A stretch of 64,000 nt of DNA, taken from the NCBI GenBank assembly GCA_026075535.2, contig AP026547.1, positions 2,542,001 to 2,606,000 of the forward strand, read 5' to 3'. The position numbers and the translations under genes are program-made. This DNA is from Tricholoma matsutake (lineage: Eukaryota > Basidiomycota > Agaricomycetes > Agaricales > Tricholomataceae). Of this stretch, positions 1-11,877 are shown piece by piece. Within the stretch, counting starts at the first letter, position 1; every line of letters starts with the position of its first letter. The notes beneath the pieces were generated by a model. It made no database searches, was not told the origin of the DNA, and saw only the letters and a list, made by a program, of their open reading frames with translations.

Positions 1-2
1 TG

Positions 3-3000
3 CAACCTCCATCTGTTAGATGTAGGAATGTTGAAATGGAAGAAGTAGATGATGTTGACAAACATCATCGGTCTACACTGAAACCTTTGGACCCCATCCT
101 TTTAGGACCCAAAGAGGAACCCTTGAGCGACGAAGAAGACAATCTAGAGGAGATCATCCAGGAATTTACTCGGGATAGATTCCCCAAGGGACCCAATTTT
201 GAACCTCCCAGATTCGACCCCTCTATCCCTGCGGTACTTCCGCCAGATCAGGTTGATGACCTGAATGACATACTCTTTGCAATTTGCAAAGAGCTGGCTG
301 ATAAAGCTAAATGCAAAGGACCCCTTTCAAAAAAGGACCTTCCACACCTCCAGGAGGAGTGGAAACAATCTTGTCAGGACATCCTCAATGGAGTTCCTGA
401 CAAACTACCTCCTTTGAGGGACATAAACCATCACATCCCATTGGTGGATGAGAAGAAGAAGTATAACTACTATCTTCTGAAATGTCCCAACTTGATGAGG
501 AAACCCCTCGCCAAGAAAATAGCCAAGTACTGCAAAGTGGGCTGGTGGTGTCCTGCCTGCACAGAGCAAGCCACTCTGATGCTAGTAGTTCCCAAGAAAA
601 CTGGGAAACTTCGCACTGTGATCAATGCGGTGAGATGTAATGCTAACATGGTGAAAGATGTTACACCATTTCCTGATCAAGACTTGATTCGTCTTGATGT
701 CGCTCGAGCCAAGTACCACTCGAAAATCAACCTCTCTGATGCCTATGAGCAGGTCCAAGTTGCCCCAGAAGACATCTGGAAAACTGCCTTCTCGACAGTT
801 CAAGGCATCTACAAGAGTCTTGTTATGCAACAAGGCAATGGCAATGCACCCTCAACCTTCCAAAGGTTGATGAACTCTATATTCTGAGATTACATTGGAA
901 TCTTCGTCCACACCTACCTGGACAATATCTTCGTGTTCAGCAACACGATGGAAGAACACCAGAAGCATCTGGAGCTCGTGTTTAACAAACTATGCGAGCA
1001 TTCTCTGTACCTCCATGCAGAGAAATGTGAACTCTACACTGAAAAGGTAGAGTGTATCAGTCATATGATTGATGAGCATGGCCTACATGCAGATAGCGAC
1101 AAAATGGCCCATATACAAGAGTGGAAACCTCCTCATAATTATCACAAAGTCCAGCATTTTCTGGGACTTGTGCAGTATCTGGCACATTTCCTGCCAGATA
1201 TAAGTGCTTTCACTAGTCTGCTTTCAGCAATGACTAAAAATGGTCAAGCCTTTTTATGGCAACCGTTGCACAATCATTGCTTCCAGATGATTAAACACAT
1301 CTGTTGCACGATGCCCATGCTGAAGCCGATTGACCCAGATTCACCTGAGCCGATATGGGTGATCTGTGATGCCTCAGTCTTTGGGACTGGAGCGATGTAT
1401 GGTCAGGGACCTGAGTGGCAAACTTGCCACCCTGCTGGGTTCCTGTCCAAGAAATTCTCTGATGCTCAAAAAAACTACCATACCTTTGAGCATGAAACAA
1501 TTGCCATACTTGAGGCACTCCTCAAGTGGGAAGACAAACTGATCAGTAGATGCATTCATGTCATCACCGATCACCAGGCACTTGAGCTCTTCCAAACTCA
1601 ATGCTGACTGTCTGCTAGGCAAACATGATGGATGGAATATCTGTTGCATTTTGACTTTGACATTCGTTATGTCAAAGGCAAATTGAACAAAGTAGTGGAT
1701 GCTCTGTCCCGCTACTACCAATTCAACTCTTGGGACAATGCTCCATTATTCCAACACTATGTCTTTGCAGAAGTACATCTCAATCCCAACCATGAGGATC
1801 TCCTGTGGGATCAACACCTCAAAATCAAAAATCAGAGTAATTGAAACTCGTTCTGCTGCTTCCCAGCAGAGACAAGTTAGTGAACAACTCAAAGCTCTTC
1901 GAGAACGAGTTGAAGAGCATGAGGAAGCCGCAGCCATAATGACTGTGAATGCAGAAGAAGCAACCACACCTTCTTCAAAGACCAACCAATAGCAGGATGA
2001 TCCTTCAATTTACACCTCTCAGGCTAAAGGGCCTTACCTGCACATTCACATGTCAGAGTTAGACCCTCTGAACGACGATATCCGAAAGGGATACGTCAAT
2101 GACAAACATTTCAAGAGGGTTCTTGAAAATCCAAAGGACCACCCGGACTTCCAGACCTGGGACGGTTTCATTTGGAGAAAGAACAGAGGGGGCAAAGAGG
2201 TCCTTTGCGTCCCCACCTCTACTTCCAAAGGTATGGCCTTACATGGTCATATCATCAAACAAGCCCACACCTTAGTGGGGCATTTTGGTCCTCTGAAGAC
2301 ATCGGAATACATCTGACATTGGTATTGGTGGCCTCGACTTCAATACAAAGTCGAGAAATACTGTAATTCATGCAAACATTGTGTCCGCTCGAAGGGGGGA
2401 TACCGCTCCCCACGAGGCAAGCTGCACTCATTACTGACACCCATGAGACCATGGGAGTCAATTGGAATGGATTTCATTGGACCCTTCCCAGAGTCCGAAG
2501 GATTTGACTACCTTTGGGTAATCATCTGTTGTCTGTCTTCAATGGTTCACCTAATCCCAGTGAACACAACGACGACCACATCGCAACTATCTCCCATCTT
2601 CATGGAGGAGATTGTCTGTTTGCATGGACTACCTGGCTCAATCATTTGCAATCGAGACACTAAATTCATGTCCAAATGGTGGCATGAAATCCACCGTATC
2701 CTGGATGTCAAATTACTTATGTCCACTTCATTCCATCCTCAGATGGACAGAATAATGGAATGGGCAAATTGTTTGATCGCTCAGATTCTATGAGCATTTG
2801 TTGCGTCCAATCAAAAAGATTGGGTAAAGTTCCTCTCTCTTGTAGAGTTTGCCATAAACTCTACCATTAACAGAGTAATGGGGATGGCCCCATTTGAAAT
2901 CAACTATGGATTCTTGCCTCGTATGATGCAAGAACTTCCTTCAACAGAACGCATTCCTCCCAGAGTGCGTACTTTCACAATGAATGCACTGCAAAACATG

Positions 3001-3573
3001 GCCATGGCCCATGATAGTATCATCGCTGAAAGAGTCTTTCAATGACACTATGCAAACAAGCATCAGTGCGAGGAGCCCGATGTCAAACAAGGAGACCTTG
3101 TTTACCTCTCCACAAAGAACCTTGCGTTACCAAAGGGATGCGCAAGTAAACTGCTACCTAAATTTGTAGGACCCTACAAGGTCCTACAAGCTTTCCCTGA
3201 GAAATCCAACTATGTGTTGGATCTTCCTACAGAACTGAAACACTGGTGTATACACCAGCATTTTCATGTGAGCCTACTGAGGCCTCACCATCCTAACGAT
3301 GACATGTTATTTCCCAACAGGCATTATCCTGATGTGTATGACTTTGGTGCCCCTGATGACACCGAATGGTACATTGAAGAGATCATGGCACACAAGTGGT
3401 GTGGCTGTACCGTCCAGTTTGAAGTTAAGTGGAGTCTGGGAGACACCACTTGGGAACCTTTAGTGAACTGCAACGATCTTGCAGCCCTGGACACTTATCT
3501 GGCACTTATGGGTGCCAGAGACTGGCAAGAATTGCCCAAATGCGCAGGAACTCCTGCACGTCGACGGATTTAA
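3..3573 (+). pseudogene. gypsy element 1 pol: RT, RNase H, integrase, chromodomain (broken)
   Basis: Would encode the polyprotein that copies and integrates the element. The RT part spans about 550-1200, with the catalytic box degraded to YLDN near 917-928. RNase H with the CDAS motif lies near 1360-1380. Integrase follows, with an H2C2 zinc finger near 2245-2395 (H-x4-H, C-x2-C), and core residues D in GMDFIGPF near 2466, D in NRDTKF near 2655 and E near 2758. A GPYKV motif near 3170 and a chromodomain (WYIEEI to WEPL) near 3370-3460 close it. The frame is interrupted by TGA at 885, 1605, 1626, 2314, 2791 and 3043, most at positions where the family has arginine. A frame change also occurs between 1700 and 1850. 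It is open to the window edge on the left. Not functional. Confidence 0.85.
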
Positions 3574-3691
3574 TGACTTGGAATTTTCCAAGTCACATTG
3601 GGGGTGTAACTTGCCCAACAGGTTTCACACTCCGCAACTTTACATTGTGCAGAGTTTCAATTATTTTTTCTTCATTGCTTGGTACATTACC

Positions 3692-6065
3692 ATGGCGAAT
3701 TTCCCTCCAGACAAAGATGACCCCATGGGGGACGATCAGAGTGACAGACCTAGCTGGATGCATGAGATGGGCCCTAGTGGCCGGTCTCAAAGGGGGAAGG
3801 AGAAGCAGAGAGAGCTTGAGCCCACTGGCTCGAGCAGCAGCCACACTCAACTCCATCACTCGCCAAGCCCTGGCAAGATCGAAGAAGCCATCAGCGCTAG
3901 CAGACGTTCTGCTAGAGAAGAACAAAACTGGTGAGCTGGTGCAGGCACCAGCTCTTCCACCACCAGAAATTGGAGGATTGATGGTGAAGGCATCATCCTT
4001 CACCGAGGCACTTGCAACACTTGCAAGAGCTATGCTTTACATGTGTACACCCACGTGTATGACCACGATGATGAATATTTCAATGCGAGAGATCATCAAG
4101 ATTCAGGTATTAACTCTGGCACTCTCGCCAGAGCTGAACATGTTTATAATGAATATGAAAAAGATATTGCTGCCCTCCAGGAGACCATCCAGAACCTGGA
4201 AGATGAGAACAAGCACCTGCGTGAGCAGCTCGATGGACGTTTGTCCAAACGAGCCCATACTTGTGAACCCTCTCCTCACCCCGAGAGGCCCCAGGGTAAT
4301 TTGTATGCCAGTGCAGCCTCTCAGCCTGCACCACCTCCTGCTCCCCGCCCCATCATCCCCGATGAGGACTTCAATATGAACGAGGTCTACCCACCTCTTC
4401 CCAACCTTCCAACCCTGAGATATCCATTCTCGGGCCCTGATGTTCTCAGGATGGTGAACTGGAGACCAGCTCCCAAGCTGTGTGGCCAAGTTCCTATGTC
4501 CATTCCTCAGAACACTGAGGAATTTGATAACTGGTCCTGGATGGCCCACACCTCTGGGAACTACCCAATGCTGGAACAAATGCGTAAGTGCCAATGATAC
4601 AGCTTCAGGGGCTCAAATGCCCCTGATGGCCTATGCCCTTGCCCACTGGAGATTACCCAGTTGGCTCCCTATTCAGATACAGTCGGTGCGAGGATTACGC
4701 CAACTCAATGACCCTACTTGCCTGGAGCAACCCTCGCTCCTGGACTCTGCTGAAACGTGGGCGCAGTTCATGCACTGACACCTGTACCAATGGCGATCCT
4801 ACCCTGGTACCCTGCTGGATGAACAGAGGGTCTCCCTCCCACACATCAGGGGACAACTCCTGCTTCATCAACAGATTCCTTCAGGGCTATCCCCTGAAGC
4901 TAAACTACTTCTCTACCTTCATATTGCAGAGGTACTAGCCATGCCGGGAATGTACCGACAGATTCAAGAGTGCAAACATCTCCCACTGTCCCCCATGTGC
5001 CATCGGCAGCCCATGCTGATCAGCACCAATTCAACTTCCCTTGAGGACATCATACGACACCTTGCTACCATGGGAGTCTCAGACGAGGAAGTCCGAGAAG
5101 GTTCTCACTATGCCATCGGCTGGCTTACAGCGATGGCTACTGCCAACTCCTCCCATTTGGAAGAGTCTTCTACTGCTGCCGATATCATAAGATGTCTGTG
5201 GCAACATTCCAATACCCATTCAGAGAATGCTCCTCTGATGTCTGAACCCCGGTGGTGGATCGCTGGGCCTAACAACGTGGCCCTTTGAAAGCCACGAAGA
5301 AAAAGAAACAGAGAATCCACCACTCCCACCAGGGGCAGAGCTCCCTCTCATTCAGGGCGACCCCGCCCTGAATCAATGACTTCCACTGCCCAGTCCTCTG
5401 GATTCTCCGCTGGACTATCTGCATCTCTGCATGCGAGCACCTCTCGCATGGACAACCAACCTCCTGCCCATGCCAGACCTTCTTACCTGTCCAGCCGGCA
5501 TCCAACTCCTCCAGAGGTATATTCCCTGGAGAACAATCCGACCTCAGGATGGTCCAGGTCCCCCCTCATTGTCAAGGCAACTCAAGGCCAGAAGAAGGCC
5601 TTGAAGAGAGCAAGGAGAGTCGCTGCCAGGATCCGTCTGAATGGGCACAAGAAGCCTGTTAGCAAATTCACTCCAGTCACATCTACCAAGCTGCGAAAAA
5701 TTAGAGACCCTGATGACAATGGTGATTCCACCAACTCTGTCTCTTCATCCGACGATGAAACGTTCACTGTCGACAAGGACTGTTTCCCTCTTGATGAAGG
5801 GCAGACAATGGACATCTCTGCTCTGGGGACCTCCCCAGAGACACCCATATCCCAATTGTCTTCATTGGCATCAAACAACGAAATGACCCTACTTTCCTCT
5901 GGGCCCAATTACAAGCGCAAAGTACCCATACCTACCACCCCGGAGGAAGTTAGACATATGTTAGTTGATGCCAACCTCCCCAATTCCTCATCAACCCTCG
6001 ATGAGTCCAACATATCATCGTTGAGTCTTGATGATATCCACATCCCTGGTGACCCTACTAAATAA
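3692..6065 (+). pseudogene. Third frame downstream of gypsy pol, coiled-coil/low-complexity protein of unknown function
   Basis: I do not recognise this protein. It starts at an ATG (3692) about 120 bp after the pol stop, on the same strand. The first part is polar and Ser/Glu-rich. A predicted coiled coil (residues like LQETIQNLEDENKHLREQL) lies at 4160-4230. A Pro-rich stretch follows, then a conserved-looking YPFSGPDVLRMVNW segment near 4420. After a frame change near 4600 the frame continues to 6065 with a basic patch (KPRRKRNR, about 5289-5312) and an acidic Ser-rich tail. TGA stops at 3932, 4776 and 5286 interrupt it and look like former arginine codons; undamaged it would be roughly 790 residues. 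No signal peptide or membrane segment is visible, so an envelope protein is unlikely. Its position before the putative 3' LTR suggests it belongs to the retroelement; a captured host gene is the alternative. Confidence 0.55.
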
Positions 6066-6349
6066 GGTTGTCGTGTTTTTTAATAAATGAATGAATTGAT
6101 TCCTTTCATCGTACCCCGACGATACCCACATACCAGATGATGCTCTCTTCGAGATCATCTATTTACTCAAAACATTATGCTTCTCCCCTGGACAAAGCCT
6201 AAGGGGTGGGGCTTGACCCTGTGTTTGTATATATTACTTTTCTTTGCTATTGACCTGGCTGGCCCCTATAAAGGGACCAACCTTCCATTTACATAAGAAC
6301 CTTTTTACTACCACCTTGAGTACACACAATAATATATGTTATTCATGTT
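6066..6349 (+). promoter_or_regulatory. Putative 3' LTR/promoter remnant of gypsy element 1
   Basis: Non-coding. A purine-rich tract (aaggggtgggg, about 6200-6210) resembles a polypurine tract and is followed by a TG start. A TATA-like tataaag lies near 6268. This is where a 3' LTR would sit, but the 5' copy is off the window, so the call rests on position and motifs only. Confidence 0.35.
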
Positions 6350-6910
6350 TAGCTCCTGTGTGATCTTAAGGGACCCCCCTCCAACTCACAACACTCATGG
6401 TAACCTTCCTCCCAATGCTTAGAGTCTGCCGAATCCTGGGCTTTCTCCCAGGTATGCCGGTCATCTTCAAATTGTAGTGATCCGGGATCTATATCAGACA
6501 TCTCCAAAATCAATGTGTGTAATTGATGTGCCTGATCACCAAGTGTAGGGTCCTCGATCAATTGTGGCTCAGCTTGATCATGATCAACGGGTGTAGGTGC
6601 AATGACATCATGGAGCCCTTCCAAGATTCATTTCTGTTCTGTACATTGTTCCTTTATATGCTCTGCAAATTCTCATGAATCGTGGATAGTTCAATCTAGT
6701 CTAGTAGTGGCTGGGCCTCTGTTTGGATGTTTATAAGTAGGAATTGGCACTCTGATGGATCTGCGTGGTTCCAAGGCTCCTGGCTCAGGAGTGTCTGTTG
6801 CGACAGGCTCATCTATGGGTAGGTCATCAACAGGTCCTGTTTGGGTATATAAAGGCTCCCACATTCCATCAACTTTCCTTGGACTTGCCCCCAATCTTTC
6901 CACATTTGAT
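6349..6910 (-). pseudogene. Copia pol fragment, integrase-RT linker
   Basis: Minus-strand frames at 6349-6624 and 6691-6903 carry the acidic/proline-rich linker (EPRRSIRVPIPTYKHPN) and the lead-in to the RT domain. Both have counterparts in element 3 at 52265-52971. The catalytic RT core is absent. No function expected. Confidence 0.65.
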
Positions 6911-7222
6911 TTTTGAGTGTTTTATTACTAGTATAGCATTATTAGTGACCGGAATTCATTAGTACAGCCTTAGTAGCCTATGAAATTCATTAGTATAGCT
7001 TTAGTAGTCTACAGAAGTTCAAGGTGGTATGTACTATGTATATAGACCGGTTGCAACCAACTACAACCGGTTTTCATTGGTTTTAAATAAATGTTCAATC
7101 TGTAGAACTGCAACTGACCATCAGCGAAATGCAAGGCAACTGCAACCGAAAAAAAACTGGACCGAGGTTCAGTTTGGTTTGGTTTCAGTTTTTTCTGGTT
7201 GCGTGAACTGGACCTTCAAACA
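6911..7222. mobile_element. Remnant of hAT-like non-autonomous element
   Basis: The right end ctggaccttcaaacacta (about 7205-7222) is the same terminal inverted repeat as the elements at 48643 and 57922. The inside is rich in accggtt/aactgg motifs, as in the 57922-59784 element. The matching left terminus was not found, so the copy is probably truncated. Confidence 0.5.
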
Positions 7223-7499
7223 CTAAGCGTTCAGATAACACTACCCCGGAGGCAATGAAAGTGTATGCAAGGCAGGAATTAGCCTTCCAATCAGATAGAG
7301 CATGAGGTTTATTAGAGGTGGGCTCTGGTACTTCACCAGTGACATATTTGAAAAGTCCATTGAGGGACAAAGCGATGCTGATATCCTCTTTCCATTCTTT
7401 GTAGTTGGATTTAAGTTTATTGAGCTTGTCCCTGGAGTATTGAGTGGAAAGCCATATAAGGGAAATGGATTGGGGGTGAGGTTCGGTGGGTGCAGTCAT
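7223..7499 (-). pseudogene. Copia gag fragment (relic A)
   Basis: The minus-strand frame begins MTAPTEPHPQS and contains LKSNYKEW, SLNGLFKYVTG and DWKANSCLAYTFIAS. These match gag of element 4 (57791 onward) and element 3 (55616-55993). Gag forms the virus-like particle. The frame is cut at the hAT-type terminus at 7222. Confidence 0.7.
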
Positions 7500-7714
7500 T
7501 TTGGCAAGCAAAAAAAGGCAAAAACAAGAGGGTAGGTGAGAGGAAGGTTTGACTCAAGCAGGGCACAAAGGGATCTAACATGCGTGGTACAATGCATGCT
7601 GATAAGATATTGATTGAACAATTGATCGAAGAAACATGCAACAAGGCACAGAGTGGTCGAGTGGCTAGGCAAGGTATCTATCGTCACTATGCATGACAGA
7701 AGTGGCCCATAACC

Positions 7715-8049
7715 TATAGAAATCCAACCTAGATAATACACAAATAAGCTCAGTCTGTGTATAACGGACTATATATTCATACCCAGATAATACATGAATA
7801 AGCTATAAATAGTACAGTAAGTAATCTGATCAGTGAGCGCTAGCAAATCTACTCACCTCAGTCTGTGTATAACGGACTGAGGTGTCTATGTCTATCTGGT
7901 CAAATATATATATACCATGAGTATGACAATGGAAAAGATGATAAAGAGACTATTAGAAAGGAATATGGACAAGGGGAAATACGCATCATTTTGTGTGCTA
8001 TAATTAGCATGCCACATCAAAGGGTGTATTCACAGTGTAGATCTCAACA
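7715..8049 (-). repeat. LTR of copia relic A, with primer site at 7703-7714
   Basis: 335 bp. It resembles the LTRs at 47550-47839 and 56116-56452 (shared gaaatccaacc, ctcagtctgtgtataa). The outer tip on the element side reads TA instead of TG, a G-to-A change. Next to it, 7703-7714 read on the minus strand gives ggttatgggcca, complementary to the initiator tRNA-Met anticodon arm. Confidence 0.7.
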
Positions 8050-9440
8050 ATTGGCACTTACCTAATCCTATTAGATGGCAGCACCATGCTTTGTGATTAT
8101 CAATCCATTATGTTTCATTCCTGTACATTATTGAAAGCCAGACTCCAGTTTGTTTGTTTTATACCACAACTGTATATGTTATCTGCCATATGGCTTGCAT
8201 CAAAATAAGAGAGAAAAAAGTCCATGAAGTGAGGACTTGTTCATGCCAGGCATAGCCATGGCTCAACCCAACAAGTTACTCTATACTTAAACTGCCAGTT
8301 ACACACTATAGAATTTGAAAAATAGCAGGTAGTTACCATCGTGAATCAGACCTGTGGTGTTCTCAAAATAACTGTGGTAAAAACCAGCACTGCAGTTGCA
8401 GTGTTCAAACAGGTGCGGTTTTGACAGGTATGGGTGTGGTGTGGGAAAATCTTACCCACAGTGTGACCTGTGTTACACCCTACTTGTGCTATTCAATGAA
8501 TCAAATGATAATAAATTATGGACTGCAGCTTAAGCATTGTATATAGGGTGTAGTTAAGTTAGTCAAGAGTTAAACAATACAAATACACTATGTTTAGCAA
8601 TATAAAACAGCAAATATGAGGTGAAACATAACTAAAACCATGGTGTATATACATGGTGTTGCACCTGTGGTATTTTACAATGGACCATGGTAAAAACCTG
8701 TCATCACAGTTGCAGTGTTGGAACAGGTGTGGTGTTGGCGGGTGCAGGTGTGGTGTGTAAAATTTTACCCATGGTGTGACCCATGCTACACCCTAGTTCC
8801 AATAAATCAGATAGATATCAAAAAATGCCTTGATGCATCTGAAAGCATAGCACATCTTGTTTCTGCATGTCTGCTGTGCTCAGTGCATGTCATAACAGTG
8901 TGTGGAATGTGTGCTGCATGTGTCCAAAGGTTGGTGGGATGAGAGTATGGCAGCCATGAGCATATGAAAGTGTGCAAAGTTGTTCAAAGTTGTTCAAAGT
9001 TGTTCAAAAAAAGTTTGAAGTTGTTCAAAGCAGTGTGAAGCAATTCAAGGCATTTTGAAGGTGTTTCATGTGGTTGTAGGCATTCATACATGTTTGGAGC
9101 ATTGGTGAGGAGACATTGGAGTGTGTTGGATTGTTTCCAAAGCTCAGCACTCAAGGTGGACCTATCAATGGGTATGGGTATGAGTCACACCTAGGGTACC
9201 TGTGACCCATGCCTCATACCTGTCACAAAGTGGGAGGCAGCTGCTTACTGATTTATTTAAAATTAGTTTAACTACATATAAAAAAATAACTAAGTGGGGC
9301 AAGCCCAGCTTGAATGGTAGAAACAAGGAGATTTATATACTACAGCAATGTGCACAGGCCATGTGGCCTTGTGTGCACCAAGTTGATGTGTCTGCATTGA
9401 TTGTTGATGCATTGTTTACATACATTTGTATGTATGTATG
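8050..9440. repeat. Gene-free repeats: duplicated ~150-bp unit and short ttcaaagttg repeats
   Basis: No gene is supported here. Segments near 8340-8490 and 8640-8795 are diverged copies of one unit (aaacctg, cagttgcagtgtt, aacaggtg, tttacccat). Both end in an acaccctac/acaccctag motif whose complement begins TAGGG, like hAT MITE termini. At 8976-9060 a short word, agttgttcaa, is repeated with drift. Confidence 0.5.
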
Positions 9441-10228
9441 CACTCTCACCTTTGATGACCAACAACCACCAGCACCAGCAACCCGAACAATGAGGAGCAA
9501 TGCAGCACCCACCTCCAGCCCTGTGAGCCACTGCTCATAGGGTGGATCATGGGTGCTAATGGCTGACAATGAAGATGGGGGACAATGGGGTGAAGGAACA
9601 ATGATGGAATGATGAGACACTGGGGAGACAAGAGGGACACAACCAGGAGGCAAAGCAAACAAAAAAAGGCCCAAGAGATGTCAAATGACATTTCTTGGGC
9701 CATTGGTAAGTCTTTTTCTTGTTTCTTTATTTTGTCACTAACAAACTTTTTTAGGTACTAACTAGACCTGCTGACAACAACAACCACAACAGGATGACAA
9801 AGCCAACCCCCCACCCACCACATCCACCACACCAGCACCCATAACCACTGCTGTGGGCAGCTGCTCAGGGGTGGAAACAGGTGCAACTACAACAGGGTGA
9901 GGGAATGGCAATGCTACCAACCAACCAGAACAATGAGACAACTATGAGACAGGATGCCAAGAAGGCAAGCCAAATGCAAAAATGCCCAAGAGACGTCAAT
10001 TATGTCTCTTGGGCCAGAGGTAAGTTTTTTTTCTTTTCTCATTTCCTTTTTTTACTAACAAAGCTTTTAGGCACTAATTTTAACTACTGACAACAACAAC
10101 AGAATGGCAGGGGGCAACAAAAATGATGGAGACAGCACAAAATGAATGACAGGGATAACAGGTACGGCAAGGTCAGCAGGGACAGACAGCAAGAAGAACA
10201 GGAAGGCCAATGACCAGCACCAGCCACC
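9441..10228 (+). repeat. Tandem gene-like units with terminal hairpin and intron-like spacer
   Basis: Two consecutive units end in a near-perfect hairpin (9668-9701 and 9984-10014, stem ggcccaagagatgtca-like). Each is followed within a few bases by a segment with spliceosomal intron features: GTAAGT, a CTAAC branch-like site and TTTAG (9706-9754 and 10020-10070; 49 and 51 nt). The preceding sequence is Asn/Asp/Thr-biased if translated. Related units occur at 43.8 and 58.7-59.3 kb. I do not recognise a protein. Confidence 0.4.
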
Positions 10229-10630
10229 TGTTAGGGCGACACCCACTATCTGCTAGCTAAGACCGTGTGGGTTCTCTCTACAAGAAGGGGGCGGGATCCA
10301 CGCTCATGATGGGGGGATTGATGGTTTTGATGGAAGGGGTTATTAATAGGTGAGTTTGTTGAGATAGACCTTTCACACCAAAAACATAGGTGGAATACCT
10401 AAAAGAACACAACTGAGGTCCCCTAGGCATATATTTAGGGTTTATATACTATGTTACATATATTGTACATTGTTGTTACCAACGCACTCATACATGCGCA
10501 TACATATTGATGCGTGCGAAATAAAATTCTCATGCTATCAAAGTGTAGCGTCATTTGGTGTCATGTAGCGTAATTCGACATAATAAAATAAAAATGAAAA
10601 TTTATTAGGTAATGGGGTGGTTTCCTAACA
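10229..10630. repeat. Solo LTR-like insertion, 402 bp, TSD ccacc
   Basis: The segment starts TGTTAGG and ends CCTAACA (7-bp inverted ends with TG..CA). It is flanked by the direct repeat ccacc at 10224-10228 and 10631-10635. No coding sequence lies inside. This is the structure left when an LTR retrotransposon recombines out. The family is not otherwise represented in the window. Confidence 0.65.
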
Positions 10631-10635
10631 CCACC

Positions 10636-11479
10636 ACCATTGTGAGCTCCTGCTTGCAAGGTGGATTGCTGGTGCTCAACAATGAATTAACCATGACAGG
10701 AGGGGAGGGATGATGATGACAGCCACAATGACAGTGGGATGACAGTGAGATGACAAAGGCACCCACCCACTGCTCCCTGGCCCACAACAACTGCTATGAC
10801 AGGCCCACAACAACACTGCTGTGAGCAACTGCTCACAGGGTGGATCACTACCCTGGCCCTGATGATGACAACAACACCATGTCATCATCATTGTCATCAG
10901 CTCCTGTAATCAAAGGAGCCCACAATTGCGGGTCTCCCCAGATCCAGGAGCTGATATATGATGGGAGACAGCAGGTTGACCCATACCTGCCTGACCTGTG
11001 GCTCAATGACCCATGGGTTGTGGGTGCAGGTAAGGTGCGGGTACAGGTACAGGTATGTTCAACAGTACCCACAGGTTACCCATGTGGATCACTAAATGCA
11101 TTTGTTCACTTAAGTTTGATGGCAGCATTACCTGAGATTGCTCCATCCCATGGTTTTGACTCTCCACTAGTCATGCTCAGTAGATCTTTTTTGCAGTTCT
11201 GAACACACAAACCCCTCTATAAAGTAGTCCCTAAGACTTGTACATGTATTAGATATCTTATGCATTGCAAGGTCGCATAATAGCAGTGTGATAGCAGAGT
11301 TAATCTCCTGATGCTGCCAAATCATATTGGAGTTCCTTGTGGGCCTGGGTCAGCTATTTGCAAGTAAGATACTCAGAGATTGAAATACAAGAATGAAAGG
11401 TATAATATGAGGTTGTAATAAAACAGGTCTAAAAAAACATACCCACTGCAGAAGAGAATTTATCAGAAGGAATATTCCA
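10636..11479. repeat. Low-complexity repeats, no gene seen
   Basis: Contains further copies of a gtgagcaactgctcacaggg-like motif (near 10639 and 10818) also seen near 9525 and, in variant form, at 58.2-59.0 kb. Nothing with coding support. Confidence 0.4.
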
Positions 11480-11877
11480 ATGAAGAAAGTGAAGCACACA
11501 CTTCCTAAGGGTATCATAGGACAATGAGAGCATCAACAAAGGATTTGGAAAGTAAGAGAGCAGATCACACACTTACTAACAGCATCACAAGGCCATGGCA
11601 GCATCAGCAGAGGGTATTGGCAAGCAAGGAATATGATCACACACAATCTAATACCATCACAAGGTCATGAGAGGTCAGCATAGAGAATTGGTGAGCAAGA
11701 GAGCAGATCACGCACAATCTAAGAGGATCACAAGGCCATGAGAGTGTCAGCAGAGGGAATTGGCAAGCAAGGGAGCAGATCACACACTGACTGAGAGCAT
11801 CACAAGCCATAAGAATGTCAGCAGAGGGAATTGGCAAGAAAGAGAGCAGATCACACACTTTCTGAGAGCATCACCAG
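11480..11877. repeat. Minisatellite, unit 71-72 bp
   Basis: About five and a half imperfect tandem copies. The landmark word cagatcacac or its variant recurs at 11561, 11633, 11704, 11776 and 11847, giving spacings of 71-72 bp. A further partial copy resumes at 23709-23780, after the gypsy element, showing that the element landed inside the array. Confidence 0.85.

Larger units (their letters stand above)
1..6349 (+). mobile_element. Ty3/gypsy chromovirus-like element 1, 5'-truncated by window edge
   Basis: A decayed LTR retrotransposon. Its left part lies outside the window. The visible order is reverse transcriptase, RNase H, integrase, chromodomain, then a long additional frame (3692-6065) and a non-coding tail containing a TATA-like box. 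No pair of LTRs can be compared because the 5' end is missing, so the right limit near 6349 is set only by the start of copia coding sequence on the other strand. Order RT-RNaseH-IN with a C-terminal chromodomain defines the chromovirus branch of Ty3/gypsy. The third frame is not a standard part of that branch. Confidence 0.8.
6349..8049 (-). mobile_element. Copia relic A (minus strand), internally deleted
   Basis: From right to left: an LTR (7715-8049), a primer site, a gag fragment (7223-7499), a hAT-related insertion remnant (6911-7222) and a fragment of the integrase-RT linker (6349-6910). Most of pol is missing. The linker fragment aligns by eye with 52265-52971 of copia element 3 (shared LILEMSDIDP..SLQFEDD and HWEEGYH), so relic A and element 3 belong to one family. 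Confidence 0.75.

Noticed and set aside
3429..4379. Long plus-strand open frame overlapping the end of pol
   Set aside because: It is out of frame with both the chromodomain and the downstream third frame, which have better sequence character. Treated as a shadow.
3692..6065. Envelope gene of gypsy element 1
   Set aside because: No signal peptide, hydrophobic membrane anchor or cysteine pattern is visible.
11637..11858. Minus-strand repeat-rich peptide (ICSLA-QFPLLTLSW repeats)
   Set aside because: Translation of the 71-72-bp minisatellite. 71 is not a multiple of three and the copies are imperfect.
11480..11877. CRISPR-like array
   Set aside because: Whole units repeat without unique spacers and the organism is eukaryotic.
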